Shown: piece by piece, positions 61,468 to 64,000 of the stretch
Layout: every line of letters begins with the position of its first letter
Numbering within the stretch: position 1 is the stretch's first letter
NCBI RefSeq assembly: GCF_039535785.1
Contig: NZ_BAAAXV010000012.1
Location: 713,571-777,570, forward strand
Direction: 5' to 3'
Source: Nonomuraea helvata
GTDB lineage: Bacteria > Actinomycetota > Actinomycetes > Streptosporangiales > Streptosporangiaceae
Length of the DNA: 64,000 bases
Notes under the pieces: model-generated
The model's input: the letters and a program-made list of their open reading frames with translations, nothing else
Told to the model about the DNA's origin: nothing
Database searches by the model: none
Made by a program: the position numbers and the translations under genes

Positions 61468-62007
61468 GTGGCATTGTCAGACCTCCGCGCCCGGAACGCG
61501 AAAAGAAAAGCCTCGCGACTGCTGGCCGCGACTCTCGCCGGCATCGTCTGCGTGAGCATCAGCGCGACCCCCGCGTCCGCACACTGGAACGGGACGGGCC
61601 AGCTCATCGCCCGCATCGGCATCTACCCCTACAACTACAACGACACGTGGCAGAAGCCGATGAACAAGGCGCTGGCCAACTGGAACGCCACGTCCTCCCC
61701 CGCCGACATCTACAAGAACCGGAACTCCGGCTCGACGATCACCGTGAAGTCGTACCGGAACACCTGGTACGGGCACTACACCCGATGCGGCGACAGCTGC
61801 CTGTACATCAAGCTGAACAGCCGCACCATCAACCGGGACGCGAGCAATTTCTCCAACTACGTGACCGGCGTCTTCGTGCACGAATTGGGGCACGCGCTCA
61901 ATCTCGCGCACAACAGCACCACCTCCATCATGAACAGCAGCAGAAATCGCGACACGATGACCAAACCGCAGTCGCATGACGTCTCGGACGTCAACGCCTA
62001 TTACTGA
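61468..62007 (+). CDS. Secreted metzincin-like zinc metalloprotease
   Basis: 179 residues, GTG start. Signal peptide ~1-38 with a twin-basic n-region and cleavage near 'TPASA'. The zinc motif is 'FVHELGHALNLAHNS': His138, Glu139, His142 and His148, i.e. H-E-x-x-H-x-x-N-x-x-H, with Asn where metzincins normally have Gly. A Met-turn follows as 'TSIMNSS' (Met155). Cys pair in 'TRCGDSCLYIK'. Small matrixin/astacin-like proteases of this kind are secreted by Streptomyces and relatives. The lipoprotein gene 47 bases downstream is likely cotranscribed. Confidence 0.85.
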   Translation: MALSDLRARNAKRKASRLLAATLAGIVCVSISATPASAHWNGTGQLIARIGIYPYNYNDTWQKPMNKALANWNATSSPADIYKNRNSGSTITVKSYRNTWYGHYTRCGDSCLYIKLNSRTINRDASNFSNYVTGVFVHELGHALNLAHNSTTSIMNSSRNRDTMTKPQSHDVSDVNAYY

Positions 62008-62054
62008 CCGGCCCCGCCCGACGACATTCACGAGGAGAACGGGAGTCGAAGTCG

Positions 62055-62657
62055 ATGAAGGCTCGAATGCGGCGGCTCGGGGTGGCCGCCCTGGCTGTGC
62101 TGTTGCTGTCCGCCTGCGCGGCGGAGGAGAAGAACGTCATCTACGCGGCCGACTATCCGGCGTACGACAGCGCCGACGCGCTGTTCGCCGGGGCGAAGCT
62201 GGTGATCGAGGGCCGGCTGACCGGGACCAAACGGGTCATGACGGAGGTCGAACCGGCGGACGACGGCACCGAGACCGATCCGCAGCTGAATCCGAACGCC
62301 GGGGCCACGCCCGACGCGGAGGCTCCGCCCGCCGGGCCGCCCACGGTCATGACGGTCAGTTCCGTCGAGGTGGTCAAGGTGCGCAAGGGGCTGGCCCGGG
62401 TCGGGCAGGTCATCCAGGTGAAGGAGCTCGGCGGCACGCTGGACGGCGTGACGTACGAGGAGGCGGACGCGACGCCGTTGAAGACGGGCGTCACGTACAT
62501 GCTGTTCCTGGAGACCTATCCCGACTCGCCGGCCTCGCTCCTCAACCCGGAGCAGGCGAAGTACGTCGTCACCTCGGCGGGCACGTATTCGGCGATGCCG
62601 GACAACCCAGTCAAGCTTGAGGACGCCGACGTCCAGCGGTTGTCGATCAAGGAGTGA
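62055..62657 (+). CDS. Lipoprotein, 200 residues
   Basis: 'MRRLGVAALAVLLLSACAAE' is a clear lipobox, with lipidation at Cys. The mature part has strand-rich segments 'AKLVIEGRLTGTKRVMTEVE' and 'VIQVKELGGTLDGVTYEEAD' around a Pro/Ala-rich loop, and 'VTYMLFLETYPDSPASLLNP'. Similar proteins are annotated only as lipoproteins. It follows the secreted protease in the same direction with a short gap; a shared extracellular function is possible. Confidence 0.8.
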   Translation: MKARMRRLGVAALAVLLLSACAAEEKNVIYAADYPAYDSADALFAGAKLVIEGRLTGTKRVMTEVEPADDGTETDPQLNPNAGATPDAEAPPAGPPTVMTVSSVEVVKVRKGLARVGQVIQVKELGGTLDGVTYEEADATPLKTGVTYMLFLETYPDSPASLLNPEQAKYVVTSAGTYSAMPDNPVKLEDADVQRLSIKE

Positions 62658-62948
62658 GACCGTGGGACCGCCCCCGGCCCCTGGAGCGGGACGGCGTCAG
62701 GGCCTGTGGGGCGGTCAGGTCGTAGACGCGGCGGGCGTTCCCCGCGCCCACCATGGCCGCCACCCGCGCCGCCTGGCCCGCCGACCATTCCCCGTCGGCC
62801 ACGAACTCGCCCAGGACCCGCGCCAGCGCCCGGAGCCACGGCGTCGCGCCGAGATGGTGCAGCTCGGCCGGACCCCACACGTCCGAAGAACAGCAGAGCT
62901 TGGCGAACGGCGCCACCTCCAGGCTCTGCGCCACCACGGGCCTCCCAC
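62647..62948 (-). pseudogene. Amidohydrolase C-terminal fragment
   Basis: Reads 'VAPFAKLCCSSDVWGPAELH' and 'HLGATPWLRALARVLGEFVA', then 'RVAAMVGAGNARRVYDL', the end of amidohydrolase_2 family enzymes where S-S-D binds the last metal. The barrel N-terminal two-thirds is absent. It overlaps the lipoprotein stop by 11 bases on the other strand, so the deletion came close to that gene. Confidence 0.75.
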
Positions 62949-62997
62949 CGGGCACCTCCCAGCAGGCGCCGGGCTTCAAGGAGGCGCCGCTCGTCAA

Positions 62998-63242
62998 TCA
63001 GGTCACGCACCCTTTGCCAGTGGCGTCCCGAGCGGCGCGGCTGAGGGTGCGGGCGAGTGTCGTCTTCCCAGCGCCGGACGGGCCCACGAACAGACCGGCA
63101 TTCCACCGCCGCTCCTCCACCGGGAGCACGGCCGACCCGGAATTCGTTAGCTTCTCCTCCAGCGGCACGTCGAACATGCCCTGAAGCTGGAGAACCGGGC
63201 GGTGCGGCGTACGGGGGTGGCGAGCGTGATGTCCGCGCGCAC
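62998..63242 (-). pseudogene. P-loop ATPase 5' fragment, frameshifted
   Basis: A GTG with GGAAGGGAG upstream starts 'VRADITLATPVRRTAR'; after one base is skipped the next frame reads 'LQLQGMFDVPLEEKLTN', then 'NAGLFVGPSGAGKTTLARTL' with a Walker A loop, ending at a TGA 15 residues later. This is the opening of a family of actinomycete ATPases that begin in just this way and normally run for ~500 residues. Frameshift plus loss of the rest make it non-functional. Confidence 0.75.
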
Positions 63243-63357
63243 GGCGGCTCCCTTCCAGGATAAGGGGTCACGATCCCGTCACTCGGCATTCGGGTTGCCC
63301 GCCCGCAGATGACACCGTGGTGCTGGGCTGAGCTGGGCCCCTGGATGCGTGCGGACC

Positions 63358-63879
63358 TCAGCTCTTGACGGCCTCCGCGATCTGCAGGGCGACCTCGGCG
63401 GGCGTGAGGTGCGTGGTGTCGACGACCTCGGCCTCGCCGTGCAGCCACGTGCGGGCCGCCTCGGCGTAGGGCTCGAGGTACTCGAGGCGGAACGAGGAGG
63501 GGCCAAGAACAGTGTCCCCCTCGATGCGCTCGCGCAGGGTGTCCTGGTCAGCGTGGAGGACGAAGTGCCTCACCGGGATGGCATGGTGGGCGAGGCCCGT
63601 GCTGATCTCGCGCCAGTACTGCTCGACCAGGACCGTCATAGGGATCACCAGAGTGCCGCCGATGTAGTCGAGCACGCGGCGGGCGGTCTCGACCACGAGC
63701 GGCCGCCACGGCGGCCAGTGCTGGAAATTGCCCATCGAGGGCAGCCTTGGCGTGATGTCCATGAGTGTCTCGCCGACCTTCTCGGCGTCGAACACCCGTG
63801 AATCCGGAATCAGCGGCTGCACGAGCGCACTGGTCGTCGTCTTGCCTGCCCCATGGGTGCCGTTGAGCCATACGATCAC
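63358..63879 (-). CDS. AAA-type P-loop NTPase (TmrB/uridine-kinase-like)
   Basis: 173 residues from a GTG that places 'VIVWLNGTHGAGKTTTSALV' at the N-terminus, a Walker A loop in the usual position for this family; a longer frame to 63954 adds residues without homologous character. Further motifs: 'SRVFDAEKVGETLMDITPRL', 'WPPWRPLVVETARRVLDYIG', 'VRHFVLHADQDTLRERIEGD' and 'EAEVVDTTHLTPAEVALQIA'. Relatives of TmrB (tunicamycin resistance) share this plan. Nucleotide-dependent kinase or resistance role is plausible, not shown. Nothing recognisable follows to the window end. Confidence 0.85.
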   Translation of the reverse strand: MIVWLNGTHGAGKTTTSALVQPLIPDSRVFDAEKVGETLMDITPRLPSMGNFQHWPPWRPLVVETARRVLDYIGGTLVIPMTVLVEQYWREISTGLAHHAIPVRHFVLHADQDTLRERIEGDTVLGPSSFRLEYLEPYAEAARTWLHGEAEVVDTTHLTPAEVALQIAEAVKS

Positions 63880-64000
63880 GGGATCCGATGCTAGCGCTGT
63901 GCGGGCCGAGGAACGGGCACGGCAGAAATCCACAAACTCTGGGTGCCCTGACATATGTCCGGCCGATGTCCTGTCGTTGTCCTGGTCCGCCCTCGGCGGG

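Overview
The window is high-GC DNA (roughly 70% by eye) with GTG and TTG starts, GGAG-type ribosome binding sites and many actinomycete families: PadR, GntR/UTRA, HxlR and TetR regulators, a mycothiol-dependent isomerase-like protein, a SigB/SigF-type sigma factor, GPP34 proteins, DinB/DUF664 proteins and Tat- or Sec-exported products. It fits a chromosomal accessory region of a filamentous actinomycete. Streptosporangiales (Nonomuraea-like) is my best guess, but no rRNA or housekeeping cluster is present to confirm it. No tRNA, rRNA, CRISPR array or replication origin was seen.

Layout. 0-8.4 kb: end of a GPP34 gene, a wrecked two-component system, a 1257-residue HTH-STAND ATPase with 14 WD40 repeats, small secreted proteins and transposon debris. 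8.4-12.6 kb: an orphan trpB-trpA-GntR operon behind paired palindromes, a secreted protein and a two-domain VOC protein. 12.8-16.5 kb: PadR regulator plus a MacB/FtsX-like ABC exporter. 16.6-20.1 kb: a VanY-type carboxypeptidase divergent from a response regulator-sensor kinase-lipoprotein operon. 20.3-24 kb: a SnoaL-like/YceI/ferredoxin-reductase operon followed by a convergent LysR gene; both promoters carry the same 36-bp element. 24.1-28.6 kb: a latex-clearing-protein (lcp) gene divergent from a TetR gene, a kinase-fold protein and broken substrate-binding protein genes, bracketed by a 24-bp near-identical repeat. 28.6-36.7 kb: MFS/HxlR pair, a mycothiol-type enzyme, IS701 remnants, an FAD oxidase, a sigma factor and a DUF4303-propeller protein. 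36.9-42.6 kb: asnB, DinB protein and an intact-looking IS1182-type element.

42.7-50 kb: a TetR regulator divergent from a secreted protein-arginine-deiminase-like enzyme with all four catalytic residues, then a phosphotransferase and a divergent hemC paralogue. 50-58 kb: HxlR-peroxiredoxin fusion and MFS, FAD oxidoreductase, LysR/RibD-type reductase/cupin cluster and a GNAT. 58.3-64 kb: a WGR-propeller protein, a second GPP34, a secreted metzincin plus lipoprotein pair, and a P-loop NTPase.

The dominant architecture is short one- or two-gene regulated modules in which a local regulator faces its target across a promoter containing a visible inverted or direct repeat, separated by a high density of gene debris: at least fifteen frameshifted or truncated genes. 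This suggests a plastic, recently rearranged region rather than a conserved core. No single gene cluster could be shown to be a new system. The best leads are the secreted deiminase with its TetR operators, the LysR regulon with its shared motif, and the STAND-WD40 protein behind its own palindrome.
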